The notes under the pieces are model-generated. The model ran no database searches. It had not been told where the DNA came from and saw only the letters and a program-made list of their open reading frames with translations. A DNA stretch of 25,750 nucleotides from Gemmatimonadota bacterium (GTDB lineage: Bacteria; Latescibacterota; UBA2968; UBA8231): NCBI GenBank assembly GCA_026706505.1, contig JAPOYQ010000373.1:1-25750 (forward strand), read 5' to 3'. This document shows positions 1 through 7,260 of the stretch, one piece after another. A program made the translations under genes and the position numbers. How positions within the stretch are numbered: position 1 is the stretch's first letter; each line of letters opens with the position of its first letter.

Positions 1-33
1 CGGGTTCGAACGCTGATCGATAAGTTGCTGTAA

Positions 34-414
34 CTATGTTCCTCCCTGTACATGTGCGCGAAGTGCCGTTAGGATGTCGTCGCTGGTAAACCCCTCGGTA
101 TCGGCATCGGCCAGCAGCCGCGTAATGAACGCGCTCAGGCGGCGGTCGCGTTCACGTCGTGGCTGGGCCTGCGCCCGCGTGGCACTGACGAACGAGCCGA
201 CCCCTCGCCGGGTTTCGAGCACGCCGGCGCGCTCGAGCTCGCTGTACACGCGCGCGACTGTGTTCGCATTGACGCGGAGATCGCCTGCGAGTTGACGAAC
301 CGTCGGTAGCTGATCACCAGCACGGAGGCGTCCTGCGGCAATCGCCGCCCTCAACCCCCGCTCCAGTTGGATGTAAATGGGAGTGCGGTCACGCAAGTTG
401 ATGCTAACCTGCAT
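34..414 (-). CDS. GntR-family transcriptional regulator, YtrA subfamily
   Basis: This 126-residue protein is a winged helix-turn-helix DNA-binding regulator. Residues about 10-75 match the GntR fold, including the TPIYIQLERGLRAAI opening helix, the GDQLPTVRQLAGDL recognition region, NANTVARVYSELE and the wing RRGVGSFV. The rest is a short helical tail rather than a large effector domain, which is the mark of the YtrA subfamily. YtrA regulators are normally the first gene of an operon with ABC-transporter genes and repress it. Here the next minus-strand gene would lie beyond the left edge, and a GGAGGG at about 40-46 could serve it. A TACTA/TAGTA inverted repeat 12 bp upstream of the start suggests autoregulation. 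The family call is firm; the regulated target is unknown. Confidence 0.92.
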   Translation of the reverse strand: MQVSINLRDRTPIYIQLERGLRAAIAAGRLRAGDQLPTVRQLAGDLRVNANTVARVYSELERAGVLETRRGVGSFVSATRAQAQPRRERDRRLSAFITRLLADADTEGFTSDDILTALRAHVQGGT

Positions 415-599
415 GTGACCTAATGTACTAGTTTATTAGTATAATTGTTATAAAAAATTGCTAGTGCCCAACGCCGAGGTAGCCCACTATATCGACTTGC
501 CCACAGGGCGACCGAGTGTTAGCCTAGTCCCGTTAGCAACTTTTGCAATAGAGTACCGTAGCTGCGTCGGATGGACGAGACCCTATCATAAGAGTTGTT
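415..599. other. Intergenic region between gntR and the 600-959 gene
   Basis: Besides the operator-like palindrome at 426-441, this stretch holds no convincing gene. An open frame starting at TTG 458 runs through it and into the next gene, but it has no ribosome binding site and no recognisable motif. No clear -35/-10 pair was found for the downstream plus-strand gene; TATCAT at about 585 is too close to its start. Confidence 0.5.
426..441. promoter_or_regulatory. Probable GntR/YtrA operator (inverted repeat)
   Basis: TACTA (426-430), a 6-bp spacer and TAGTA (437-441) form a perfect inverted repeat just upstream of the GntR start at 414, in an AT-rich patch. On the minus strand a TATACT candidate -10 box (443-438) overlaps the right arm, so a bound repressor would block its own promoter. 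YtrA-type regulators are known to bind short AT-rich palindromes at their own promoters; assignment here is inference. Confidence 0.5.
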
Positions 600-959
600 A
601 TGGAACCAATCTATCTCATCTCATATGGCTTACTCTTATTAGCTATAGGCATAGCTCTGTATTCCGCAGGGATCGAAGAACAGAATCGCGAACGGCTGGA
701 GCAACTAGCTGATCGACTGCGCCAGCTCTACAAGCGCGCTGGTCAGCCGGCCCTGCGGGTACGCCGTCCCAGACGACTCCACTTTGAGATGCATCGGGCC
801 CTCCGAGAATTGGAGATGAGTCTCAGGACTTTAGAGCGTCATCACCAAATCCAGAGCCGTCGGTTAAACTCTCCCCGGATGTTCATCGACGATCCCAAGC
901 CCTTTCTCGACAATATGGATCAGCGCCTCTCGCGGCTGGAAGAGATCGACGTAAAATAA
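600..959 (+). CDS. Small membrane-anchored coiled-coil protein, function unknown
   Basis: I do not recognise this 119-residue protein. Residues about 4-22 (YLISYGLLLLAIGIALYSA) form one hydrophobic segment that could anchor the protein in the inner membrane. The remainder is rich in Arg, Leu, Glu and Gln with heptad-like spacing (EEQNRERLEQLADRLRQLY, then MHRALRELEMSLRTLERHH), suggesting a cytoplasmic coiled coil. The start at ATG 600 has only a weak AAGAG before it. Its last codons (IDVK, stop) are the left edge of a repeat whose second copy begins at the same place in the gene ending at 5374. It is probably a real gene because the hydrophobic-then-helical layout is coherent, but no function can be assigned. 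Confidence 0.6.
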   Translation: MEPIYLISYGLLLLAIGIALYSAGIEEQNRERLEQLADRLRQLYKRAGQPALRVRRPRRLHFEMHRALRELEMSLRTLERHHQIQSRRLNSPRMFIDDPKPFLDNMDQRLSRLEEIDVK

Positions 960-1104
960 AGGAACCGAGCTGTGCGCGCCGTTGTCGGTCGAGGGTTTAG
1001 GATGAATGAAAAGTGTATATGTTGTCGTCAAATTGTTGTGAAAAATGACGATACACAGTCGAATTCGCGGGAAAAAACCAATGCCCACACCGTCATCGAC
1101 TTCG
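945..1104 (+). repeat. Copy A of a ~160-bp duplicated leader-like element
   Basis: This segment aligns with 5360-5517 over its whole length with two one-base length differences. A core of about 60 bp (about 1001-1060) is identical in both copies. It starts in the last codons of the upstream gene, crosses its stop, and ends at the stop codon of the convergent beta-helix gene. The core can fold, since GTGTAT and CGTCA pair with TGACG and ATACAC around a GTGAAAAA-containing loop. A 36-codon frame (1002-1112) encodes the same MNEKCICCRQIVVKN start as copy B, but one extra G in the CGGGAAAAAA run (about 1070) breaks the frame that copy B carries on into the epimerase. Copy A therefore looks like a detached duplicate of the leader and 5' end of the gene at 5413. 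Confidence 0.85.
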
Positions 1105-3072
1105 TCATTTGATCAAAACCATCTTCTGCACCCGCGAGACTTGGTCAGCCCCTGTCAGCCTGCACAGGTAGACGCCCGAAGCCCGGTCCGAGGCATCCCA
1201 CGTTGCAGAGTGACTCCCGCGGCTCCTGGTTTCGCTGAATAGCGTCTCCACTAGCTGACCCGTGAGAGTGTAGACCGACAGCGTCACGCGCTGCGGCTCC
1301 GAGAGCGTAAAGTGGATCGTAGTGACTGGATTGAAGGGATTCGGGTAGATTCTATCGAGCCTCGTCTTCTGGGGTGCCACCTGGTCCGAGTCAGCGCTGG
1401 TTATCGATGTCGCCACGTGGCTATTGACCTCTATGGGCCAGCCCTCCAGCAACTCGTGCCAGGGTGCGACGGGCAGGTTGCCGTCCTGGTCGCGGGCATA
1501 CCCGAACATGCGCCACTTTCCCCCGAGGGCCTGATCAGACACCCTGAATCGCGCTGTGAAGCGAATGCGGTCGCGGCCGGCGGTTCCCCAGGCCGTCTCT
1601 GTGCCGTTGACGTACAGGCCCTCGATCCCCGTGAAATCCGTCCAATCCGCTGAATCCTCCTTCTCCCTCGCGTACACGGACCCGCTGGCACCGCGAATGA
1701 AGTAGCTGTCGCTGGCTGAGAACTCCTCCAGAGCGATGCGGTTGCCGGTGGCGAGGCTCCTAGAACTGATGAGCTGGACGCCGATCTCGGCGATGTCATT
1801 CGCTCCCTGAGGGTCGACGGCCAGCGCGTGCAGGTCGTACCAGGTATTGGTCTCAAGGGTATCGACGCGTTCCTCTGCGCCGGGCAGGGTGACATACATG
1901 TGTCCGACGAAAGGACTGGGGCTCGAGTCCGGGAAGGGATGGCGGGGCGCAGAACTCAGGGCGCTGTTGTACTTGAAGAGTCGGCCGTCGACGAACAGGT
2001 TGTAGGCCACGAACTTCGTCTCCCCCTCGTAGTCGTAGTCGTCCACCCACAGCAGCCGGCGCCACGGATCCGTGGCGTTCACGTTGTCTCCTATGTAGAT
2101 GTTGTGGAGCACGGCTTCGGCGATGTAATTGCCGTTGTGCGTTGGTTCGCCGAAGTCCAACATCCGGGAGTACCCACCGACCGAGTAGTCTCCGCAGCCG
2201 GGATCGAAGTAGTTCCCGGTGATCTCTAGGCTGCCGCTCTTGAAGGCCATGGGCCGAGTGCGCTCGAAGATGTTGTCGCGGACCACGGCTCGAATCGCGT
2301 ACCCGCCCTGGGGATGGGTATCGACGCAGGCCTGCCACTGCTCTAGGTCGTTGTCGTGGAAGTAGTTGTTCTCCACGGTAAAGCGCGTCTCGGGGCTATT
2401 GGAGGCAATGGAATGGCGGTTGAAGGTGAATTCGTTGCGCGATATGGCGACTTCGGAACCGCCGGTGGCCATGGTCGTCCCCGTAATGCTGATCCCATAG
2501 CCGAAGCCATTGCGATAGTTCTCGTGCAGGTAGCTTCTGGTGACCACGCCCCCGCGGGAGTTCATGAAGTCGATGCCCTTGCGGAAGCGGGTGATCTCGC
2601 AGTTGTCGATCTCGAGTTGGTCGTGCCCGACAACGGCGATGCCGTCTCCGGTTCCCGCCTCGTGGGTAATGGCCCCCACGAGCTTGAGGCTTTTGAAGGT
2701 CACGGCGTCGCTCGCCACGTGGAACAGGTCGAGATCGCTGTCTTCGGTGTAGCACACGGAGGGAGGAGAGTCCCAGTACGGCTGGTCATTCGGCTCTCCC
2801 GGCTCGACCTCGCCCACGTCCACGAGTTTGGCCGCGCCGAAAAGGGTGATGCTCCTGTCGATGACGACCGTCTCGGTGAACAGGTACTCTCCCCTTGGAA
2901 ACACCAGTGTGTCCCCTGCGGAGGCTTTGGACACGGCCTCCTGAACCGCCGCGCTGGTGAAGCCCTCCACCTGCAGGCCTTGGGCGGGAGTCATGAGGGC
3001 TGGTAGAAGGGCCACTAGCCACGCACGGATGGCGGCTGTTTTTGCCCTAATTTTCTCGTTCCTCGTCTCCAT
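1105..3072 (-). CDS. Secreted right-handed parallel beta-helix protein with type IX-style C-terminal sorting domain
   Basis: The first codons from ATG 3072 encode a basic N-region and a hydrophobic core (AAIRAWLVALLPALMTPAQG), a good signal peptide. I prefer this start because the longer open frame to 3288 would overlap the divergent SWIM gene and put about 70 atypical residues before the signal. About 655 residues follow. The first half has pectate-lyase/NosD-like beta-helix rungs (ITLFGAAKLVD, LEIDNCEITRFRKG, NEFTFNRHSIASN, DNIFERTRPMAFKSGSLEIT). The middle is an unassigned beta-rich part. The last 80 residues are a FlgD/Por-secretion-type domain beginning IYPNPFNPVTTIHFTLSEP and ending in a basic tail. 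It is likely exported and cell-surface attached or released, acting on or binding polysaccharide. No catalytic residues can be assigned. Confidence 0.85.
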   Translation of the reverse strand: METRNEKIRAKTAAIRAWLVALLPALMTPAQGLQVEGFTSAAVQEAVSKASAGDTLVFPRGEYLFTETVVIDRSITLFGAAKLVDVGEVEPGEPNDQPYWDSPPSVCYTEDSDLDLFHVASDAVTFKSLKLVGAITHEAGTGDGIAVVGHDQLEIDNCEITRFRKGIDFMNSRGGVVTRSYLHENYRNGFGYGISITGTTMATGGSEVAISRNEFTFNRHSIASNSPETRFTVENNYFHDNDLEQWQACVDTHPQGGYAIRAVVRDNIFERTRPMAFKSGSLEITGNYFDPGCGDYSVGGYSRMLDFGEPTHNGNYIAEAVLHNIYIGDNVNATDPWRRLLWVDDYDYEGETKFVAYNLFVDGRLFKYNSALSSAPRHPFPDSSPSPFVGHMYVTLPGAEERVDTLETNTWYDLHALAVDPQGANDIAEIGVQLISSRSLATGNRIALEEFSASDSYFIRGASGSVYAREKEDSADWTDFTGIEGLYVNGTETAWGTAGRDRIRFTARFRVSDQALGGKWRMFGYARDQDGNLPVAPWHELLEGWPIEVNSHVATSITSADSDQVAPQKTRLDRIYPNPFNPVTTIHFTLSEPQRVTLSVYTLTGQLVETLFSETRSRGSHSATWDASDRASGVYLCRLTGADQVSRVQKMVLIK

Positions 3073-3187
3073 CGCTCGCCATACTTTGCCTGAAAGCCCG
3101 TTGTAGGAATATTGCATATGGCCCTTATTAGGACAATTGATATAAGAAGCCACAACATCGCCATCCAAGAATAGAGGAATAACGAAA

Positions 3188-5160
3188 ATGGCGTGGCAAA
3201 AAAAGAAAACCACTAAGAAGCAAAAGTCTTCCGACCCATTCTCGAAACTCACTTGGGAAGACCTAGAGGAATGGGCGGGCAACGTCATCGTCGGACGAGG
3301 ACGCCCCTATCAGAGAAACGGAGCCGTCGGGGACTTGGGACGCGCCGAGGACGGGGCGTTGGTAGCTTGGGTAATGGGCACTCAGCGCTATGCCACCCGG
3401 GTGCGGATTGAGGGAAAGAAGAGTCTGGAATCCGAATGCACCTGTCCTTACTGGGCGACCTGCAAACACGCGGTGGCTGTGGTGCTGGAATACTTGGAAC
3501 GCCTCAAAACAGAGAGTGCTATTGGCCAAGTTGGGGAGGACGATCCGCGCTTGCTAAAACTAGAAGCGATAGAAGACGAGGACGACGAGTTTGAGGAATT
3601 CGCTGAGGAAGAGGCGAGAGAAAACGCGCGTTCCGGGCGGTCAAAATCCAAGACAGCTTCCCTGCGTCCGTACCTCCAAGAGCAGAGCAAAGCCGAACTC
3701 GTGGCGCTGGTGATTGAATTCGCGGATGCACACGACGAGGTGCCCCAATGGCTTGCAGACCGACGCGCCTTAGCCTCGGGGCAGACGCAAAAAATTCTCC
3801 AGACGATCCGCCGCGAGATCAGTGCCTTAGAAGAGCCAGTATGGGACGGCTATGGCTATGGAGCCTCTGCGGTTAGTACGGATCGCCTCAAAGCGGCCCT
3901 CAAAGGGCTAATACAAGCCGGACAAGCCGACGCGGCGTTGCGACTGGGCCGGAACTGCTGGACGCAGCCCACCAAGTGCTACAGTACAATAGCGAAGGCG
4001 AATCCGACGCGGCGTTCGCCGACTGCCTCAATGTCCTTTTTCAAGATCTAGAAAAATCTTCTCTATCGCCAGCAGACCAAGTAGAATGGGCCCTAGATAT
4101 GGCACTGGCCGACGAATACAGTTTGTGCGTCGCTGGGCTGGACCACTTGTGGAAGAAACGCTACGCCAAAAGCGATTGGTCCGCAGTGAGCGATCGGCTA
4201 GCGCAGCGTCTCAAGACCCTTAAGGCTGCTAAAGGAGAGCTGCGCTACAAGCGGGACCGAGTTGCCGATTGGCTGATTCTCGCCTTGGAAAAGGCTGGCC
4301 GCCAAGACGAGATCATCCCGCTGTGCGAGCGCGAAGCACCCATTACTTTGAGCTATGAACGCTTGGTGAATTACTTGATGGCCAAACGCCGCTGGGAAGA
4401 GGCCCGGCGCTGGTGCCATCAGGGAATGGAGGCGGTCTCCTCCACCTATCCGGGCATTGAAACGGGGTTGCGTCAGCAGTTACAGAGGATTAATCAGCGC
4501 AGTGGCAATCCGCTCGCTGGGTTGGCTCTTCAGGCCGAGGAATTTTTTGCCGAGCCTTGTCTGGCTGGTTTTCAGGATTTGTGCAAAACCGCTCGCAAGG
4601 TGCGCGTTGGCAAGGGTGTCGAGGCTTGGGCGCGGCACTATCTGGAAACCGGCCGGCGGCCCGGCGTTGGTCGGAAACGCAAGAGCGATCCAAAGATCGC
4701 TTGGCCCCTGCCATCCCCCGAAGTCGAGGTGCCCAATATCGAGGCCGCAGAGGCACCGATGACCGGGATACTAATCCAGTTGGCTATTGCCGAGAAGAAG
4801 CCGGATGAAGTGCTCAAGTGGTACGACTATGCCGGCCGCAGAAAGGGTGGATTGAAGTTGTATGACTTTATCGTCAACCCTACCGAGGTGGCCGAGGCCA
4901 TCAAGTCGGCCCACCCGGACCGGGCGCTAGACATTTGGCAGGAAACAGCGGAGGAGCAGATCGCCCGGGTTAGTACGAGTGGGTACGAGGCGGCGGTTCC
5001 CTATTTGCGAAAAATAAAAAATGCGCTCACTCGGGCCGGTCGCAAGCAGGAATGGGAAGCGTATTTGGCTTCCTTGCGAGAGGAAAACCATCGTCGGCCG
5101 CGGTGTCTGGAGGTACTGGACCGGTTGAAAGGTGGGCGTCGGCGAATTATCGACCCGTAG
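3188..5160 (+). pseudogene. SWIM zinc-finger protein, interrupted by a single-base frameshift
   Basis: Two overlapping frames make one protein of about 657 residues. The first (3188-4051) starts at ATG 3188 after AGAGG and carries the SWIM signature C84-x-C86-x5-C92-x-H94 (CTCPYWATCKH), then an acidic segment and a helical region. At about 3949-3952 the frame breaks. Adding one G to the CCGGAAC run would give R-E-L-L-D-A-A-H-Q-V-L-Q-Y and continue into the second frame, open to the stop at 5160. The second part is helical and repeat-like (FADCLNVLFQDLEKS, WEEARRWCHQGMEA). SWIM domains bind DNA or protein through zinc; long SWIM proteins like this are widespread but poorly characterised. Both halves keep protein-like composition, so the break is either very recent or a sequencing or assembly error. 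Confidence 0.85.
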
Positions 5161-5191
5161 TTCCATTGGTAACTTTTGCGGAGGATTGTCT

Positions 5192-5374
5192 ATGTCCACT
5201 ACCTATTGTCCCCACTGCCGCCGCGTCACCAACACGCGCATGATCCTTGAGCCGCCGCGCCACACGCCCAAGGGGAAGGAACCGGGTCTGCGGATCATTC
5301 ATTGTACCCTTTGCAATGGTTTCATTCGCAGCGAGGAAGTGCCCCGCGCTAGAGAAAAAATCACCGTCAAATAA
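5192..5374 (+). CDS. Small zinc-ribbon-like protein, 60 residues
   Basis: The start at ATG 5192 is well supported by GGAGG at 5180-5184. The product begins MSTTYCPHCRRVTNTRM and has a second CTLC knuckle about 30 residues later, so two CxxC pairs could bind one zinc ion. Between them is a basic, proline-rich loop (EPPRHTPKGKEPG). The gene lies 31 bp after the SWIM gene in the same direction and may be co-transcribed with it. Its last codons (ITVK, stop) form the left edge of repeat copy B. I know no named family for it; a nucleic-acid or protein-binding role is only a guess from the zinc ribbon. Confidence 0.7.
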   Translation: MSTTYCPHCRRVTNTRMILEPPRHTPKGKEPGLRIIHCTLCNGFIRSEEVPRAREKITVK

Positions 5375-5517
5375 ACGAACCGAGCCGTTGCGCTGTTGTC
5401 GGTCAAGGGGCTATGATGAATGAAAAGTGTATATGTTGTCGTCAAATTGTTGTGAAAAATGACGATACACAGTCAAATTCACGGAAAAAACCAGTGCCTA
5501 CACCGTCAACGACTTCG
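5360..5517 (+). repeat. Copy B of the ~160-bp duplicated leader-like element
   Basis: This is the partner of 945-1104. It begins in the last four codons of the zinc-ribbon gene, crosses its stop at 5374 and the intergenic region, and ends inside the 5' part of the YbjT-like gene. Here the MNEKCICC frame is continuous with the enzyme. The middle is identical to copy A while both coding edges differ at several bases, so the core is better conserved than the coding flanks. That argues for a functional leader or a mobile unit rather than plain drift after duplication. Confidence 0.85.
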
Positions 5518-6528
5518 CCCATTCTCTTGACGGGCGCAACCGGCTACATCGGTGGGCGGCTGTTGCTCGCGTTGGAAAATACCGGCCATCGGGTGCGCTG
5601 TGTAACTCGGCGTCCCGAGGCACTCCAGTCTTGCGTCGGGCCAATGACGGAAGTGATCAGCGGCAACGTCCTCGACCGCGAAAGTCTAAAAGGGACGATG
5701 GACGGCATCGAGATTGCTTACTACATGGTCCACTCCATGGGTTCAAAGGGCGATTTCGAGGAACAGGACCGCCGGGCCGCGCACAACTTTGGCCAAGAGG
5801 CGCGGCGAGCAGGTGTCGGGCGGATTATCTATCTTGGCGGTCTCGGAGAAACGAGCGAAGAACTGTCCCCGCATCTTAGAAGCCGGCAGGAGGTCGCCGA
5901 AGTCTTGCGCGCATCGGGAGTGCAGGTCGTCGAGTTCCGCGCCTCTATTGTCATTGGTTCTGGCAGTTTGTCGTTTGAGATGATTCGCTCACTGGTGGAG
6001 CGGCTTCCCGTGATGGTCACTCCGCGTTGGGTAAACGTTACCGCCCAGCCGATAGCGATTGACGATCTGCTGCAATATCTCTCGGCCGCACTCGACCTAA
6101 AAACCGATGACCATGCGATCTTTGAAATCGGCGGTCCTGATTCGGTTTCTTATGGCGACCTGATGCGGGAGTACGCGCGCCAGCGCCGCCTCAGACGGCT
6201 GATGATCCCTGTGCCGTTGTTGACGCCGCGCCTTTCTAGTCTCTGGCTCGGTCTGGTGACGCCCTTGTACGCCCGAATTGGGCGAAAACTCATCGATAGC
6301 ATTCGCCACCCGACGGTCGTCCGCGACAACGCAGCCCAGCAAACCTTTCCGCACATTCGGCCCCAAGGGGTGGGCGAGGCCATCGCAAGTGCGCTTGGCA
6401 ACGAAGACCGCGAATGCGCCGCAACGCACTGGGCCGATGCGTATCAACGGGAGTCTGCGAAGAAACGGGGCGCAGGAAGTCGTGCTAGCCGGCCAAGATC
6501 AAGCGACGGTGAGGAGAATTCTTTATGA
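5413..6528 (+). CDS. NAD(P)-binding Rossmann protein of the YbjT/NmrA-like atypical SDR group
   Basis: A nucleotide-binding start ILLTGATGYIGGRLL (TGxxGxxG), the second-strand arginine stretch VRCVTRRPE, and YYMVHSMG followed by GRIIYLGGLG identify an extended or atypical short-chain dehydrogenase resembling E. coli YbjT and NDUFA9-like proteins. The classic SDR YxxxK pair is absent, as usual for NmrA-like members, so catalysis is uncertain. About 35 low-complexity residues precede the fold; they come from repeat copy B. GTG 5494, just before the TGATGY strand, may be the ancestral start: copy A has an ATG at the matching position. ATG 5413 is kept as the longest start, with AAGGGG 5405-5410 before it. 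The 3' end overlaps the macrodomain gene by ATGA (6525-6528), indicating translational coupling. Confidence 0.85.
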   Translation: MMNEKCICCRQIVVKNDDTQSNSRKKPVPTPSTTSPILLTGATGYIGGRLLLALENTGHRVRCVTRRPEALQSCVGPMTEVISGNVLDRESLKGTMDGIEIAYYMVHSMGSKGDFEEQDRRAAHNFGQEARRAGVGRIIYLGGLGETSEELSPHLRSRQEVAEVLRASGVQVVEFRASIVIGSGSLSFEMIRSLVERLPVMVTPRWVNVTAQPIAIDDLLQYLSAALDLKTDDHAIFEIGGPDSVSYGDLMREYARQRRLRRLMIPVPLLTPRLSSLWLGLVTPLYARIGRKLIDSIRHPTVVRDNAAQQTFPHIRPQGVGEAIASALGNEDRECAATHWADAYQRESAKKRGAGSRASRPRSSDGEENSL

Positions 6529-7070
6529 CGACGAAAATCAACCAAACATCCCTCGCGCTTGTGCGAGGAGATATTACAAGGGAACGAGTCGATGCGATTG
6601 CCAACGCTGCCAACGAGGGACTCATGGGTGGTGGTGGCGTCGATGGTGCCATTCACCGCGCTGGGGGACCAGCCATCGCGGCGGAATGCAGCGCAATTCG
6701 CGCCAAGCAGGGCGGTTGTCCCACGGGTCAAGCCGTAATCACGACGGGGGGCAATCTTCCCGCGAAGTACGTCATCCACACCGTGGGGCCGATCTGGCTG
6801 GGTGGAGACGCTGGTGAAGCCGAACTTCTCGCGAGTTGCTATGGGGAAAGTTTGCGACTCGCAGTGGAGCACGGCATCAAGACGATTGCCTTTCCATCCA
6901 TTAGCACTGGCGTGTACGGTTACCCAGTCGCGCAAGCGGCAGTTATCGCGCTCAATGCGGTGAAGCAGTTTCTCGAAGCGCACGATAGTCTCGATGAGGT
7001 GCGTTTCGTCCTGTTTGATGATGCGACGTATGGCGCTTACGAGAATGCTCTTGCAGACATGGGAGTGTAA
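6525..7070 (+). CDS. ymdB: Macrodomain O-acetyl-ADP-ribose deacetylase, YmdB type
   Basis: This 181-residue protein is a single macrodomain close to E. coli YmdB in length and motif order. It has RGDITRERVDAIANAANEGL, the loop LMGGGGVDGAIHRAGGP with the catalytic-region Asp, CPTGQAVITTGGNLPAKYVIHTVGP, and the ribose-binding loop STGVYGYP. Such enzymes hydrolyse O-acetyl-ADP-ribose and can remove ADP-ribose from proteins or nucleic acids; YmdB also modulates RNase III in E. coli. The start overlaps the stop of the NAD(P)-binding protein by 4 bp, so the pair is likely one operon and may share NAD-derived substrates (inference). The family call is firm. No ADP-ribosyltransferase gene lies nearby, so a DarTG-type toxin pair is not supported. 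Confidence 0.95.
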   Translation: MTTKINQTSLALVRGDITRERVDAIANAANEGLMGGGGVDGAIHRAGGPAIAAECSAIRAKQGGCPTGQAVITTGGNLPAKYVIHTVGPIWLGGDAGEAELLASCYGESLRLAVEHGIKTIAFPSISTGVYGYPVAQAAVIALNAVKQFLEAHDSLDEVRFVLFDDATYGAYENALADMGV

Positions 7071-7116
7071 CGCATTTATACTGCCCGACTCGGGAAGGTG
7101 TTTTGAAGGCATTGTT

Positions 7117-7217
7117 TGTACGGCAATCAGATCCACACCGTACATAAAGAAGCGTCTGGGTTTCAGGCTCAAAGCCTAAAGGTGAGACGCTTGGCGACTC
7201 ATCCCAGACGCATGTAT
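7117..7217. other. Branched foldable element in the convergent intergenic region
   Basis: Several nested inverted repeats sit between two convergent genes. The outer stem is GCGTCTGGG (7152-7160) with CCCAGACGC (7203-7211), extended by TACAT (7141-7145) with ATGTA (7212-7216) across a six-base bulge. Inside are two hairpins: AGGCT-CAA-AGCCT (7165-7177), and TGAG-A-CGC with loop TTG and GCG-A-CTCA (7183-7201). Together they make a three-way junction. Just before it TGTACGG (7117-7123) can pair with CCGTACA (7138-7144), which competes with the TACAT/ATGTA stem. This could be a structured RNA, a 3'-end element or a mobile-element relic. A short CCCG-ACT-CGGG hairpin at 7084-7094 may end the macrodomain transcript. 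Confidence 0.65.
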
Positions 7218-7260
7218 AGATTACTCTTACTTATCGGGAGATGTCAACTGTTGGCGGCAG

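Noticed and set aside
458..712. 84-codon plus-strand frame upstream of and overlapping the 600-959 gene
   Set aside because: It starts at TTG with no ribosome site, overlaps a more coherent gene, and has no recognisable motif or compositional pattern.
2356..3006. 216-codon plus-strand frame antisense to the beta-helix gene
   Set aside because: It is the reverse-strand shadow of a clear coding region in a GC-rich genome; the beta-helix rungs and signal peptide on the minus strand explain the sequence.
3073..3288. Longer start for the beta-helix gene at 3288
   Set aside because: It would overlap the start of the divergent SWIM gene and place atypical residues before a good signal peptide.
6525..7070. 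DarG-like antitoxin of a DarTG module
   Set aside because: The protein is a single YmdB-like macrodomain without a C-terminal DarG extension, and no DarT-type ADP-ribosyltransferase gene is adjacent.
7152..7211. tRNA or hammerhead ribozyme in the branched element
   Set aside because: There is no T-loop or anticodon arm and only two internal hairpins; the CUGANGA and GAA core bases of hammerheads are not in the junction on either strand.
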